From Mesorhizobium sp. Root157 (lineage in GTDB: Bacteria > Pseudomonadota > Alphaproteobacteria > Rhizobiales > Rhizobiaceae), in assembly GCF_001427385.1 (NCBI RefSeq), contig NZ_LMGJ01000037.1:2629-66628 (forward strand): a DNA stretch of 64,000 nucleotides, given 5' to 3'. Positions within the stretch are counted from its first letter, which is position 1, and every line of letters starts with the position of its first letter. Positions 50,538 to 59,915 of the stretch are shown here, in pieces. A model generated the notes under the pieces. It was given only the letters and a program-made list of their open reading frames with translations, did no database searches and was not told the origin of the DNA. Both the position numbers and the translations under genes were made by a program.

Positions 50538-51962
50538 ATGACGAGCACCGCAAAAATCGAACAGAACGCCGTATTCGACCGGGTGAGGCCGCCCTATGGC
50601 TCGGTTCTCGACCTCATCGGCGAGACGCCGGTGGTCGAACTGACCAAGTTCGACACCGGGCGCTGCCGCCTGTTCATCAAGCTGGAAAGCCAGAATCCGG
50701 GCGGCTCGATCAAGGACCGCATCGCCCGCTCGATGATCGCCGCCGCGGAGCGGGACGGGAGATTGTCGAAAGGCGGCGTCATCATCGAGGCAACCGCCGG
50801 CAATACCGGCCTTGGCCTGGCGCAGGTCGGCATCCCCAAAGGCTATCGCATCGTCCTGGTGGTGCCCGACAAGATGTCGCGCGAGAAGGTGCAGCATTTG
50901 CGCGCGCTTGGCGCCGACGTGCGCCTCACGCGCTCCGATGTCGGCAAGGGCCACCCCGAATATTATCAGGACATGGCCGAGAAGATCGCCGCCGAGACGC
51001 CGGGCTCCTTCTACGTCAACCAGTTCGCCAATCCGGCCAATCCGCTTGCGCACGAGACGACGACCGGTCCGGAAATCTGGCAGCAACTCGACGGCGATGT
51101 CGACGCCGTCGTGGTGGGTGTCGGCTCGGGCGGCACGCTGACCGGCCTTGGCCGCTTCTTCGCCAAGGTGTCTCCGAAAACCGAAATGATCCTGGCCGAT
51201 CCGGCCGGGTCCGTGCTGGCGCCGCTGGTCAAGACCGGCCGGCTGGAGCAGGCCGGAAGCTGGACGGTGGAAGGCATCGGCGAGGACTTCGTGCCGCCGA
51301 ATGCCGACCTTTCGCTGGTCAGCCAGGCCTATACGATCTCGGATCGCCACTCGATGCTGGCGGCGCGTGACCTGTTGTCGAAGGAAGGCATACTGGCCGG
51401 CTCCTCGTCGGGCACGCTGCTTGCCGCGGCACTTCGCTACTGCCGTGAACAGCAGACGCCCAAGCGTGTCGTCACCTTCGTTTGCGACAGCGGCAACAAA
51501 TACCTGTCAAAGGTGTTCGACGATTTCTGGCTGGCCGAGCAGGGTTTGGCGGAACGGCAACAGCATGGGGACCTCTCCGACCTCGTCGCCCGCTCGCACC
51601 GCGAGGGCGGCACCGTCTTCGTCGGCTCGGACGACACGCTGCTCACCGCCTATGGCCGCATGCGGCGCGGCGACCTTTCGCAGCTTCCCGTGCTCGACGG
51701 CGGCAAGCTGGTCGGCATCATCGACGAGAGCGATATACTGGCCAGGGTCGACGGCAACTATCAGGGCCGCTGGCAGCGTTTCGAGGCGCCGGTGCGCTCG
51801 GCGATGACCTCGGAACTTCACACGCTTCAGGCCAGCCAGACACTGGATGCGCTGTTGCCGGTGTTCGACCGCAACGAGGTCGCCATCGTCTTCGACGGCG
51901 ACGAGTTCGTCGGCCTCATCACCCGTATCGACCTGATCAACCATTTGAGACGCTCAAGATGA
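50538..51962 (+). CDS. Cystathionine beta-synthase
   Basis: Condenses homocysteine and serine (or O-acetylserine) to cystathionine. 474 residues: PLP type II core (about 20-330) with the Schiff-base lysine in PGGSIKDR (Lys59), the Asn loop TAGNTGLG, the phosphate loop GSGGTLTG, and SSSGT near 300; then two CBS domains (about 350-470, VGSDDTLLTAYGRMRRGDLSQLPV at the first). The CBS pair separates it from plain cysteine synthases and usually senses adenosine ligands. AAAGGAG precedes the ATG. Overlaps the next gene by 4 bp (ATGA), giving a two-gene reverse transsulfuration operon. Confidence 0.93.
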   Translation: MTSTAKIEQNAVFDRVRPPYGSVLDLIGETPVVELTKFDTGRCRLFIKLESQNPGGSIKDRIARSMIAAAERDGRLSKGGVIIEATAGNTGLGLAQVGIPKGYRIVLVVPDKMSREKVQHLRALGADVRLTRSDVGKGHPEYYQDMAEKIAAETPGSFYVNQFANPANPLAHETTTGPEIWQQLDGDVDAVVVGVGSGGTLTGLGRFFAKVSPKTEMILADPAGSVLAPLVKTGRLEQAGSWTVEGIGEDFVPPNADLSLVSQAYTISDRHSMLAARDLLSKEGILAGSSSGTLLAAALRYCREQQTPKRVVTFVCDSGNKYLSKVFDDFWLAEQGLAERQQHGDLSDLVARSHREGGTVFVGSDDTLLTAYGRMRRGDLSQLPVLDGGKLVGIIDESDILARVDGNYQGRWQRFEAPVRSAMTSELHTLQASQTLDALLPVFDRNEVAIVFDGDEFVGLITRIDLINHLRRSR

Positions 51963-53137
51963 CCCAACAGCCGCCAAAGGGCAGGAACCGCCTCGCCTTC
52001 TCGACCCGCACCATCCATGGCGGCCAGAGCCACGATCCGACGACGGGCGCGGTGATGGTGCCGATCTACGCCACCTCTACCTACGCCCAGCAAAGCCCCG
52101 GCGTGCACAAGGGCTTCGAATATGCGCGCAGCCAGAACCCGACGCGCTTCGCCTTCGAGCGCGCGGTGGCCGATCTCGAAAGCGGCACGGCGGCTTTCGC
52201 CTTCGCCTCGGGTCTGGCGGCGATCGCCAATATCTTCGAATTGCTCGACGCCGGCGCCCATGTCGTCGCCACCGACGACATCTATGGCGGCACGTTCCGC
52301 CTGCTGGAGCGGGTGCGCAAGCGCTCGGCCGGGCTTCAGGTGACGTTCGCCGACTTCACCGATCTGGCCAAGGTCGAAGCAGCGATCCGCCCCGACACCA
52401 AGATGCTATGGGTCGAGACGCCGACCAATCCGTTGCTGCGCATCGTCGATCTGGCGGCGGTGGCGGCGCTGGCGAAACGCAAGGGCATCATCGCGGTTGC
52501 CGACAACACCTTCTGCAGCCCCTATATCCAGCGGCCGCTGGAACTTGGCATCGATCTGGTCGTGCATTCGACCACCAAATATCTCAACGGCCATTCCGAC
52601 ATGATCGGCGGCACCGTCATCGTCGGCGAGAACGCGGACCTGAGGGACAGGCTGAAATTCCTGCAAAATGCCGTCGGCGCCATTTCCGGTCCGTTCGACA
52701 GCTTCCTTGCCTTGCGGGGCCTGAAAACGCTGGCGTTGCGCATGGAGCGCCATTCTGAGAACGGGCAGAAGATCGCCCGCTGGCTGGAGGCGCGGCCGGA
52801 CGTGCGCCGCGTCATCTATCCCGGCCTCGAAAGCCATCCGCAGCATGGTATCGCCAAGACGCAAATGCACGCCTTCGGCGGCATGGTGACGGTCGAACTG
52901 GACCGCGACCTGGCCGGCACCAAGCGCTTTCTCGAGCACACCCACCTGTTTGCCCTGGCCGAAAGCCTTGGTGGCGTCGAAAGCCTGATCGAGCATCCGG
53001 CGCTGATGACGCACGGGTCCATTCCGGCCGAGCAGCGCTCCGCGATCGGGATTTCGGATTCGCTGGTCCGGCTCTCCGCCGGCATAGAAGACGCCGACGA
53101 TCTGATCGCCGATCTGGAGCAAGCGCTTTCGGCCTGA
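51959..53137 (+). CDS. Cystathionine gamma-lyase (Cys/Met metabolism PLP enzyme)
   Basis: Cleaves cystathionine to cysteine, 2-oxobutyrate and ammonia. 392 residues, fold type I. Features: YARSQNPTR near the N-terminus, SGLAAI, DDIYGGTFRL, ETPTNPLL, ADNTFCSPY, and the PLP lysine in STTKYLNGHSD. Gamma-lyase, gamma-synthase and beta-lyase are hard to tell apart; the partner cystathionine beta-synthase favours the lyase. ATG at 51959 overlaps the upstream stop codon (ATGA). The frame is open far upstream inside the previous gene but that is shadow. Confidence 0.9.
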   Translation: MTQQPPKGRNRLAFSTRTIHGGQSHDPTTGAVMVPIYATSTYAQQSPGVHKGFEYARSQNPTRFAFERAVADLESGTAAFAFASGLAAIANIFELLDAGAHVVATDDIYGGTFRLLERVRKRSAGLQVTFADFTDLAKVEAAIRPDTKMLWVETPTNPLLRIVDLAAVAALAKRKGIIAVADNTFCSPYIQRPLELGIDLVVHSTTKYLNGHSDMIGGTVIVGENADLRDRLKFLQNAVGAISGPFDSFLALRGLKTLALRMERHSENGQKIARWLEARPDVRRVIYPGLESHPQHGIAKTQMHAFGGMVTVELDRDLAGTKRFLEHTHLFALAESLGGVESLIEHPALMTHGSIPAEQRSAIGISDSLVRLSAGIEDADDLIADLEQALSA

Positions 53138-53153
53138 CCCTGTTGAGGCCTGC

Positions 53154-53240
53154 AGCGCGTCTTTCAGGTTCGCTGGCCGCGCTTTAAGTATTTGATTTTA
53201 TGCATGTCGTTATCCCGAAGCCGGTTCCCAGGGCGACATA
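53154..53240. repeat. Dispersed RIME-like repeat (copy 6)
   Basis: CAGCGCGTCTTTCAGGTTCG, CGCGCTTTAAGTATTTG, TTTTATGCATGTCGTTATCC and CGAAGCCGGTTCCC in order; the best preserved RIME-like copy here and a near mirror of the one at 21671-21760. Between convergent genes. Confidence 0.75.
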
Positions 53241-53242
53241 CA

Positions 53243-54112
53243 TCAGTAGAAGCTGACCGGGAAGTAGCGCAGATAGAGTTCGGCAAAGACGCCCTTCTCG
53301 GAAATTTCCTGCAGGGCGTAGTCGAAGGCAGCCGCCAGCATCGGTTGGTCGGCCTTGGCCGCGATGGAGAGCCCCGTGCCGAGATATTCGGGCGCGATGT
53401 AGGGGCCGCCGGCAAAGCGGCAGCAATTTGCGGCATCGTCGCTTGCCAGCCAGAAGGAAAGCCGCATGCCGTCGCCAAAAGCCGCATCGACCTTGCCGGC
53501 CTTGAGACCGGCATAGAGTTCGTCCGGCTTGGCGAAGGGCACGGTCTTCACCTTGCCGAAATAGTCTTGCAGCATGCGCTCATGCGCGGAGCCGGCCAGC
53601 ACGCCGACGGACTTGTCCTGGATCTTGTCATAGATGGGCTCGGTGAGCGGCTTGGCCTTGGGTACGATGAAGCGGGCCGGGAACTGCAGATAGGGGCGCG
53701 AGAACACGTATTTCGCGCGCGTCTCGCGGGTCGCGGCAATGCCGGCGATGATGGCCTCGCCATTGCCTTTTGCGAGTGCATCCTCCAGTTCCGCCCACGG
53801 CAGCGCCTCGATCTGGCATTTGTCGGAGATGCCGAGTTCGGCGCAGACCGCCCGCGCCAGATCGATATGGAAGCCGGACAGGCGGCCGCTGCCGTCGAGG
53901 AAGTTGAAGGGCGGGAAATCGACGGTGGTCAGGAACCGGAGACGCGGCAGGGCCGAAAGGTCCGGCTTCGGCAAGCGCTCCTTGGCATCCCACAAGATAG
54001 GCATCTCAGGCGATTGCGCATGAACCGCCTGCGCTGACGGCAGCAGAATAGCGAGGGCGGAAAAGACGCCGATCAATGCCCGAAACGCCACGAATCGCAC
54101 TCCTGTTGCCAT
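53243..54112 (-). CDS. Family 3 solute-binding protein, orphan
   Basis: 289 residues with a signal peptide (about 1-31, ending AVHAQS). Two-lobe periplasmic binding fold for polar amino acids: LRFLTTVDFPPFNFLDGSG, FHIDLARAVCAELG, GNGEAIIAGIAATRETR, and VGVLAGSAHERML. A pair of adjacent cysteines (NCCRF) lies in the C-terminal lobe. No permease or ATPase gene adjoins it, so it may serve a transporter coded elsewhere or act as a sensor. ATG at 54112 starts a proper signal peptide; an open frame upstream is ignored. Confidence 0.85.
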   Translation of the reverse strand: MATGVRFVAFRALIGVFSALAILLPSAQAVHAQSPEMPILWDAKERLPKPDLSALPRLRFLTTVDFPPFNFLDGSGRLSGFHIDLARAVCAELGISDKCQIEALPWAELEDALAKGNGEAIIAGIAATRETRAKYVFSRPYLQFPARFIVPKAKPLTEPIYDKIQDKSVGVLAGSAHERMLQDYFGKVKTVPFAKPDELYAGLKAGKVDAAFGDGMRLSFWLASDDAANCCRFAGGPYIAPEYLGTGLSIAAKADQPMLAAAFDYALQEISEKGVFAELYLRYFPVSFY

Positions 54113-54360
54113 GGGACCGCTGCGGTTTTGGTATGAAAAAAGCACCGCCACAAGCTCTTGCGCCGCAATAGAGATAAGTCGCATTGTCCCCGGCTTAACG
54201 CAGTGATGCCACAATTTGCCTTACTATCCCCGGCTGCGGATAGCCCATGGCGGTGAAATCTGCCACACTGTCCGACGGGAGTGCGAGACCGGCGCTGGAC
54301 GGATCGGGCGTTGAACCGATCCTCGAATGAAAGAACGCCGGCTCTTTTGGAGATGTCTAG

Positions 54361-55122
54361 GTGAAGGGGCTATCGAGTTTCGGCAAGCCGGGACGGCAGC
54401 GCATTTCGATGCAGTATGGCTATGATGCGCGGCGCTCCTGGTGGCAGGAGGTCAAGGCGCACGCGCATCTTGTCATCGCCGCGGTCGGAACGATGTCCCT
54501 TCTGGCCGTGGCCGCGGTCGCATTGTGGCTGGCCATGCCGGCAGGCGAGCGTCAGGCCTTTGCCGAGGCCAAGGTCGATCAGCAGCCGGAAATTGTGGCC
54601 CCGGCGACCGCGATCTCGACCGATAGCGCCGGGATTACCGCTCCGGAAACCGAGCCGCCGCCTGTGCACGCCGTTGAAACGGCCTCGGTTGTTCAGCAGC
54701 CTGAAGCACCGATGGCGCAGCCGGAAATCCCCGAACTGGACCCGCAGGCCGCCGCAGCCATCGCTGTTCCGGCGGTGGATGGAGATGGTACTGCACCGTT
54801 GGCCTACAGCGGTAAGGATGGGGCCGCGCAGCAAATGCCGCTGATCGCCGCCATTCCGACGCCGAGGCCGACGCCGCCGGGCGAGGCTGGCGGCACGGAT
54901 ACGGATGCCAAAACGCCGAAGGATGGTGCGCCAAACGACGCGGCATCCGGCCACACATTGCGGGCCGTGACGATGCGGTCGGGTCCGAAAACCGGCGCTG
55001 CCGCCATTGGCACCGTTCCGGCCAAGACCCCGGTCGAGGTGGTCGCTTGCGAAAAATGGTGCGAAATCGTCTACGAGGGCAAGCGCGGCTTCGTCTACAA
55101 GAGCTTCGTGCAGCGCGACTGA
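54361..55122 (+). CDS. Membrane-anchored SH3b protein
   Basis: 253 residues, GTG start. A basic cytoplasmic stretch (1-32), one membrane helix (about 36-58, LVIAAVGTMSLLAVAAVALW), a long Pro/Ala/Glu-rich periplasmic linker (60-190) and a C-terminal bacterial SH3 domain (about 198-253: LRAVTMRSGPKTGAAAIGTV, then VEVVACEKWCEIVYEGKRGF). Probably tethers to or senses the cell wall. Not similar in layout to the secreted SH3 protein at 7148-7744. An ATG at 54412 is an alternative start. Confidence 0.75.
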   Translation: MKGLSSFGKPGRQRISMQYGYDARRSWWQEVKAHAHLVIAAVGTMSLLAVAAVALWLAMPAGERQAFAEAKVDQQPEIVAPATAISTDSAGITAPETEPPPVHAVETASVVQQPEAPMAQPEIPELDPQAAAAIAVPAVDGDGTAPLAYSGKDGAAQQMPLIAAIPTPRPTPPGEAGGTDTDAKTPKDGAPNDAASGHTLRAVTMRSGPKTGAAAIGTVPAKTPVEVVACEKWCEIVYEGKRGFVYKSFVQRD

Positions 55123-55149
55123 CCCTGCCTCTCATTCGGCCTGATCCAT

Positions 55150-55235
55150 CGCCGAAGCCGGCCCCACTTTTCGGGATCGTTTTTCTACCAGCACGATCTT
55201 TTCCGAAAACCGGCCTCCACTTTTCGTGATCGTGC
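55150..55235. repeat. Dispersed palindromic repeat, two tandem copies (copies 7 and 8)
   Basis: GCCGGCCCCACTTTTCGGGA (55157-55176) and CCGGCCTCCACTTTTCGTGA (55210-55229) are direct repeats about 53 bp apart, each preceded by GAAG or GAAAA. Same family as copy 1 at 9888-9932. The element ends at the SDR stop codon. Confidence 0.7.
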
Positions 55236-55982
55236 TCAGATGCAGCGGCCGCCATCCACTTCCAGTGCCACCCCGGTGATGAAGGCGGCCTCGTCCGAGG
55301 CCAGCCACAGTGCCGCATTGGCGATGTCGAGCGGGGTGGACAAGCGCCCAAGCGGAATGGACGCGCGGAACTTCTCGCGGATTTCGGGCGTATCGGCGCC
55401 CATGAATTTTTCGAGCATGCCGGTGTCGCCGGCAACCGGGCACAGGCAATTCACCCGGATGTTGTGCGGCGCGAGTTCCACGGCCATCGATTTCGTCGCC
55501 GTGATCGCCCAGCCCTTGGACGCATTGTACCAGGTGAGTCCGGGGCGCGGCCGCAGACCGGCCGTGGAGGCAGTGGTGAGAATGACGCCGCCGCCCTGCC
55601 TTTGCATGGTCGGCACGACCGCAACGGCGGCGTGATAGATCGCCTTCATGTTGACGGCGGTGATGAGGTCGAACGTGGCTTCGTCCACGGCAAGCATGTC
55701 GCCGTTTCGATGCGTGTATCCGGCATTGTTGACCATGATGTCGACCCGGCCGAAAGCGCTCTTGGCCGCATAGACCAGTTCCTCGACATCGGTGCGCTGC
55801 GACACGTCGGTGGTGACGGCGATGGCCGCCTTGCCGATTTCATTTGCGACGCGCTCGGCCCCCTTGGCGTTCAGGTCGGCAACCACCACCCGGGCACCCT
55901 CCTCGGCAAAGCGTCTGGCCATGCCTTGGCCGAAACCGGATGCCGCGCCGGTGATGATGGCAACCTTGTCTTTCAATCTCAT
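55236..55982 (-). CDS. SDR-family oxidoreductase
   Basis: 248 residues, classical short-chain dehydrogenase. Cofactor motif TGAASGFGQG (11-20), Asp in VVVADLN favours NAD, NNAGYTHRN, catalytic Ser in TTASTAG and YNASK (Tyr and Lys four apart). C-terminal GVALEVDGGRCI is typical. Resembles 3-oxoacyl-ACP or glucose/sugar dehydrogenases; substrate unknown. Begins 47 bp after the aldehyde dehydrogenase on the same strand with GGAAAG before the ATG, so the pair probably oxidises an alcohol and then the aldehyde of one pathway. Confidence 0.88.
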   Translation of the reverse strand: MRLKDKVAIITGAASGFGQGMARRFAEEGARVVVADLNAKGAERVANEIGKAAIAVTTDVSQRTDVEELVYAAKSAFGRVDIMVNNAGYTHRNGDMLAVDEATFDLITAVNMKAIYHAAVAVVPTMQRQGGGVILTTASTAGLRPRPGLTWYNASKGWAITATKSMAVELAPHNIRVNCLCPVAGDTGMLEKFMGADTPEIREKFRASIPLGRLSTPLDIANAALWLASDEAAFITGVALEVDGGRCI

Positions 55983-56029
55983 CTTGTCGTCTTTCCGATC
56001 TGCAATGCACTTGCCGCGAGAGCGCCAGC

Positions 56030-57505
56030 CTAACCGTGATTGAACACGATCGTCTTCGTAGCCGACATATCGTAGAGCGCCTCAAAACCTTTCTCCCGCC
56101 CATGGCCGGACCGCTTGAAGCCGCCGAACGGCAGTTCGATGCCGCCACCGGCGCCGTAGCCGTTGACGAAAACCTGGCCGGAACGCACGCGCTTGGCGAC
56201 TCGATGCTGGCGGCCGCCATCCTTCGTCCAGACGCCTGCGACGAGGCCATAGTCGGTAGAATTGGCGAGACGGATGGCGTTTTCCTCGTCCTCGAAGGCA
56301 AACAGCGCCAGCACCGGGCCGAAGACTTCCTCGCGGGCGATGACAGCATCGGGGTTTACCGACCCGAACAGCGTCGGCGCGAAATAGTAGCCGCCGGCGG
56401 GCGCATCCTTGTGCACCGTGCCGCGCGCCAGCACCGGGACGCCGGCCTTTTCGGCCTTGGCGACCATAGCCGCGACGCGCTGCTGCTGTCTTGAGTTGAT
56501 CAGCGCGCCGAGGTCGAGGTCCGCGTCGTGCGGGCCGGCGACGAGGCGCGAGAAACGTTCGGCAAGCCCTGACGCCACGTCCTCATAGACCGATCGCTCG
56601 ATCAGCACGCGGCTGCCCGCCGAGCAGGTCTGGCCGCCGTTCTGGATGATGGCGTTGACCAGCACCGGCAGCGCCTTGTCGAGGTCCGCATCGGCGAACA
56701 CGATCTGCGGCGACTTGCCGCCAAGCTCCATGGTGACGCCACGATTGTTGCCAGCCGCCGCCTGCTGGATGGCCGTGCCGGTGGCCGGCGAACCGGTGAA
56801 GGTGACGTAGTCGACGCCCGGATGCGCCGAAAGGGCGGCGCCCGCATCGCGCCCAAAGCCGGTGATGACGTTGAAGACGCCTTCGGGAAAGCCGGCCTCC
56901 AGCGCCAGTTCGGCAATGCGGATGGCCGTCAGCGAAGCGTCTTCCGCCGGCTTGACCACCAGCGTGTTGCCCATCGCCAATGCCGCGCCGGCGACGCGGG
57001 CAAGAATCTGCAACGGATAGTTCCAGGGGATGATCCCGGCAACGACGCCGTGCGGCTCGCGCAGCGTCAGCGCCGTGTAGCCGTCGAGGAAGGGGATGGT
57101 GTCGCCATGGATCTTGTCGCCGGCACCGCCGTAGAATTCGTAGTAGCGCATCGTCGAGGCCACGTCGGCGCGGCCCTGCCTGAGCGGCTTGCCGGTATCG
57201 CGCGCCTCGAGTGCGGCAAGCTCGCTGCCGTTCTTCTCGACCAGGAGCGAGAGGCGTGTCAAAAGCCGGCCGCGTTCCACCGCCGGCATCTTCGCCCATG
57301 AGCCGCTGTCGAAGGCCCGGCGCGCGGCCTGCACGGCGCGGTCGACATCGGCGGGCGCCGAGGCCGGGATCGAGGCGAACACCTTGCCGTCAGATGGACA
57401 CAGGACGTCGATGCGTTGGCCCGACACTGCGTCGACGGCCTTGCCGTCGATGATCTGCTGGAAAATACGCCCTTGCGCGACGGTCGTCGAAAGATGCGCT
57501 CCCAT
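56030..57505 (-). CDS. NAD(P)-dependent aldehyde dehydrogenase
   Basis: 491 residues, standard ALDH. Active-site Glu in MELGGKSPQ, catalytic Cys in NGGQTCSAGSR, cofactor loop GFGRDAG/FTGSPATG, and IPWNYPL for substrate-channel Asn. Closest in look to betaine-aldehyde/gamma-aminobutyraldehyde type enzymes, but specificity cannot be read. Good AAGGGAG before the ATG. First gene of an ALDH-SDR pair; divergent from zwf across 197 bp. Confidence 0.92.
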   Translation of the reverse strand: MGAHLSTTVAQGRIFQQIIDGKAVDAVSGQRIDVLCPSDGKVFASIPASAPADVDRAVQAARRAFDSGSWAKMPAVERGRLLTRLSLLVEKNGSELAALEARDTGKPLRQGRADVASTMRYYEFYGGAGDKIHGDTIPFLDGYTALTLREPHGVVAGIIPWNYPLQILARVAGAALAMGNTLVVKPAEDASLTAIRIAELALEAGFPEGVFNVITGFGRDAGAALSAHPGVDYVTFTGSPATGTAIQQAAAGNNRGVTMELGGKSPQIVFADADLDKALPVLVNAIIQNGGQTCSAGSRVLIERSVYEDVASGLAERFSRLVAGPHDADLDLGALINSRQQQRVAAMVAKAEKAGVPVLARGTVHKDAPAGGYYFAPTLFGSVNPDAVIAREEVFGPVLALFAFEDEENAIRLANSTDYGLVAGVWTKDGGRQHRVAKRVRSGQVFVNGYGAGGGIELPFGGFKRSGHGREKGFEALYDMSATKTIVFNHG

Positions 57506-57702
57506 CTTCGATTCTCCCTTGGCTGCATTTTGCCGGCCGGCCTATGATGGCGGCGCGGCACGTCGTGAACTATCGCCTGCTACCATTGTATCCGCTTGGA
57601 CCAGTAACGATGCCGCAGATGTGACACCATGGCACTGGTCAAATTAAATCGATTAGATTATATCCTCTGCGGCGTAATGAGCTGTGGCAACACGGACAAA
57701 CC

Positions 57703-59172
57703 ATGACAAGCCAGATCATACCTGTCGACCCTTTCGACTTCATCATTTTCGGTGGCACCGGCGATCTGGCGGAGCGCAAGCTCTTGCCGTCGCTCTATTA
57801 TCGACAGCGCGACCACCAGTTTTCCGAACCGACCCGCATCATCGGAACCTCGCGTTCGAAGATGAGCGACAGTGAATTCCGCGCCTTCGCCAGGAAAGCG
57901 ATTGTGGAACATGTCGCCAAGGCGGATGTCGATACCAAGGAGCTAGACAAGTTCCTGGCCCGAATTTCCTACATCGCCGCCGATGCGGTCAGCGGCGAGG
58001 GGTTCGACAGCCTGAAGAAGGAACTCGGCGACAGCGATCGCATCCGGGCCTTCTATCTGGCGGTGGCGCCGACGCTGTTTGGCCAAATCTCGCACAAGCT
58101 CAAAGAACACAAGATGATCACGCCCAATTCGCGGATCGTCGTTGAAAAGCCTATCGGCCGCGACCTCGATTCCGCCCGCGCGCTGAACGACCTCATCGAC
58201 AAGGACTTTCACGAAAGCCAGATCTTCCGCATCGACCACTATCTCGGCAAGGAGACGGTGCAGAACCTGATGGCCCTGCGCTTCGCCAACGCGCTTTACG
58301 AGCCGCTGTGGAATTCCGCCCATATCGACCATGTCCAGATCACCGTTGCCGAAACCGTGGGGCTGGAAGATCGCGTCACGTATTACGACACGGCCGGTGC
58401 GCTGCGCGACATGGTGCAGAACCACATTCTCCAGCTGCTGTGCCTGGTTGCGATGGAGGCCCCGGCGTCGATGGACGCGGATGCGGTGCGCGACGAAAAG
58501 CTGAAGGTGCTGCGGGCGCTGAAGCGCGTCAACGGTAACGAGGCGCCGAAGCAGACGGTTCGCGGCCAATATCGCGCCGGCGCTTCGGCCGGCGGCCCGG
58601 TCAAGAGCTACGTCGAGGAACTGGGCAAGGAGAGCGACACCGAAACCTTCGTCGCCATCAAGGCCGAGATCGCCAACTGGCGCTGGGCGGGCGTGCCGTT
58701 CTATCTCAGGACCGGCAAGCGGCTGGCTTCGCGCGTTTCGGAAATCGTCATCGAGTTCAAGCCAATCCCGCATTCGATCTTCGGTGAAAATGCCGGACCG
58801 ATCTTCGCCAACCAGCTTGTCATCCGCCTGCAGCCGAACGAAGGCGTGAAGCAGTATATCATGATCAAGGATCCCGGTCCGGGCGGCATGCGCTTGCGCC
58901 AGATTCCGCTCGACATGAGCTTTGCCGAGTCCTTCGACGGGCGCGCGCCGGATGCCTATGAGCGTCTGATCATGGACGTCATTCGCGGCAACCAGACGCT
59001 GTTCATGCGCCGCGACGAGGTCGAGGCGGCCTGGAGCTGGATCGACCCGATCCAACAGGCCTGGGAGAGCGCACGCCACGAGGCGCAAGGCTACACGGCC
59101 GGCACCTGGGGCCCCTCGGCTTCGATCGCGCTCATCGAGCGCGACGGACGCACCTGGCACGAGAGCGCCTGA
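57703..59172 (+). CDS. zwf: Glucose-6-phosphate dehydrogenase
   Basis: First step of the Entner-Doudoroff and oxidative pentose phosphate routes: glucose-6-P to 6-phosphogluconolactone. 489 residues. Rossmann motif GGTGDLAERKLLPSLY (17-32), substrate motif RIDHYLGKE (about 174-182) with the catalytic His, and EKPIGRDL. Shares one base with the next start (TGATG), so zwf, pgl and edd form one operon. An AATCGATT word 49 bp before the ATG (57647-57654) also occurs before pgi. Confidence 0.97.
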   Translation: MTSQIIPVDPFDFIIFGGTGDLAERKLLPSLYYRQRDHQFSEPTRIIGTSRSKMSDSEFRAFARKAIVEHVAKADVDTKELDKFLARISYIAADAVSGEGFDSLKKELGDSDRIRAFYLAVAPTLFGQISHKLKEHKMITPNSRIVVEKPIGRDLDSARALNDLIDKDFHESQIFRIDHYLGKETVQNLMALRFANALYEPLWNSAHIDHVQITVAETVGLEDRVTYYDTAGALRDMVQNHILQLLCLVAMEAPASMDADAVRDEKLKVLRALKRVNGNEAPKQTVRGQYRAGASAGGPVKSYVEELGKESDTETFVAIKAEIANWRWAGVPFYLRTGKRLASRVSEIVIEFKPIPHSIFGENAGPIFANQLVIRLQPNEGVKQYIMIKDPGPGGMRLRQIPLDMSFAESFDGRAPDAYERLIMDVIRGNQTLFMRRDEVEAAWSWIDPIQQAWESARHEAQGYTAGTWGPSASIALIERDGRTWHESA

Positions 59173-59876
59173 TGGCCAGCCAAGCCGGCTATGAGTGGAT
59201 CGAATTCGCCGGGCGCGCCGCATTGGCGGACGCGTTGGCGAAGAAGATTTCCTCGCTTCTGGCTGAATCGATAACGCGGCGCGGGACCGCTTTCCTCGCC
59301 GTATCCGGCGGCACCACGCCGGCGCGGTTCTTCGAGGCGTTGTCGCAGCAGCAGATCGGCTGGGACAAGGTTGTCGTCACCCTGATCGACGAGCGCTTCG
59401 TGCCGGCCTCTTCGCCCCGCTCCAACGCCGGGTTGGTGATGGCCAATCTGCTGCGGAACGAAGCGGCGTCCGCCCGGTTCGTGTCGCTCTACCGGGATGA
59501 CGCGGACATCGATGATGTGGCCAGTTCGGACGACGTGGAACTTGGTGCGCTGCCTTGGCCGCTCGACGTCGCCGTTCTCGGCATGGGCACCGATGGCCAC
59601 ACCGCTTCCTTCTTTCCGGATGCCGACAACCTTGAGACGCTGCTCGATGCGAATTCGAAACGGATCGTTTTGCCGGTCGATGCGCCGAGCGCCGGCGAAC
59701 CGAGGTTGACGCTTTCTGCTGCCCGCATCGTCGAGGCGGGCTTCATCGCGCTGCACATCGAAGGCGCGGACAAGCGCACCGCCTTCGAAGGCGCGATGGG
59801 ACCTGATGGGACAAAGCCGATCGGCACGGTGATCGACATGGCACAGAAGCCGGTCGCGGTGTTCTGGGCGCCATAA
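59172..59876 (+). CDS. pgl: 6-phosphogluconolactonase
   Basis: Hydrolyses 6-phosphogluconolactone to 6-phosphogluconate. 234 residues, DevB/Pgl type: AVSGGTTPARFFEAL (sugar-phosphate loop), DERFVPASSPRSNAGL and GMGTDGHTASFFPDA with the catalytic His. Its ATG overlaps the zwf stop by one base; edd starts 39 bp downstream. Confidence 0.96.
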   Translation: MASQAGYEWIEFAGRAALADALAKKISSLLAESITRRGTAFLAVSGGTTPARFFEALSQQQIGWDKVVVTLIDERFVPASSPRSNAGLVMANLLRNEAASARFVSLYRDDADIDDVASSDDVELGALPWPLDVAVLGMGTDGHTASFFPDADNLETLLDANSKRIVLPVDAPSAGEPRLTLSAARIVEAGFIALHIEGADKRTAFEGAMGPDGTKPIGTVIDMAQKPVAVFWAP

Positions 59877-59915
59877 AAGCGCAGGATTCGGCCGACGGTC
59901 GAAAGGACAAACGAG

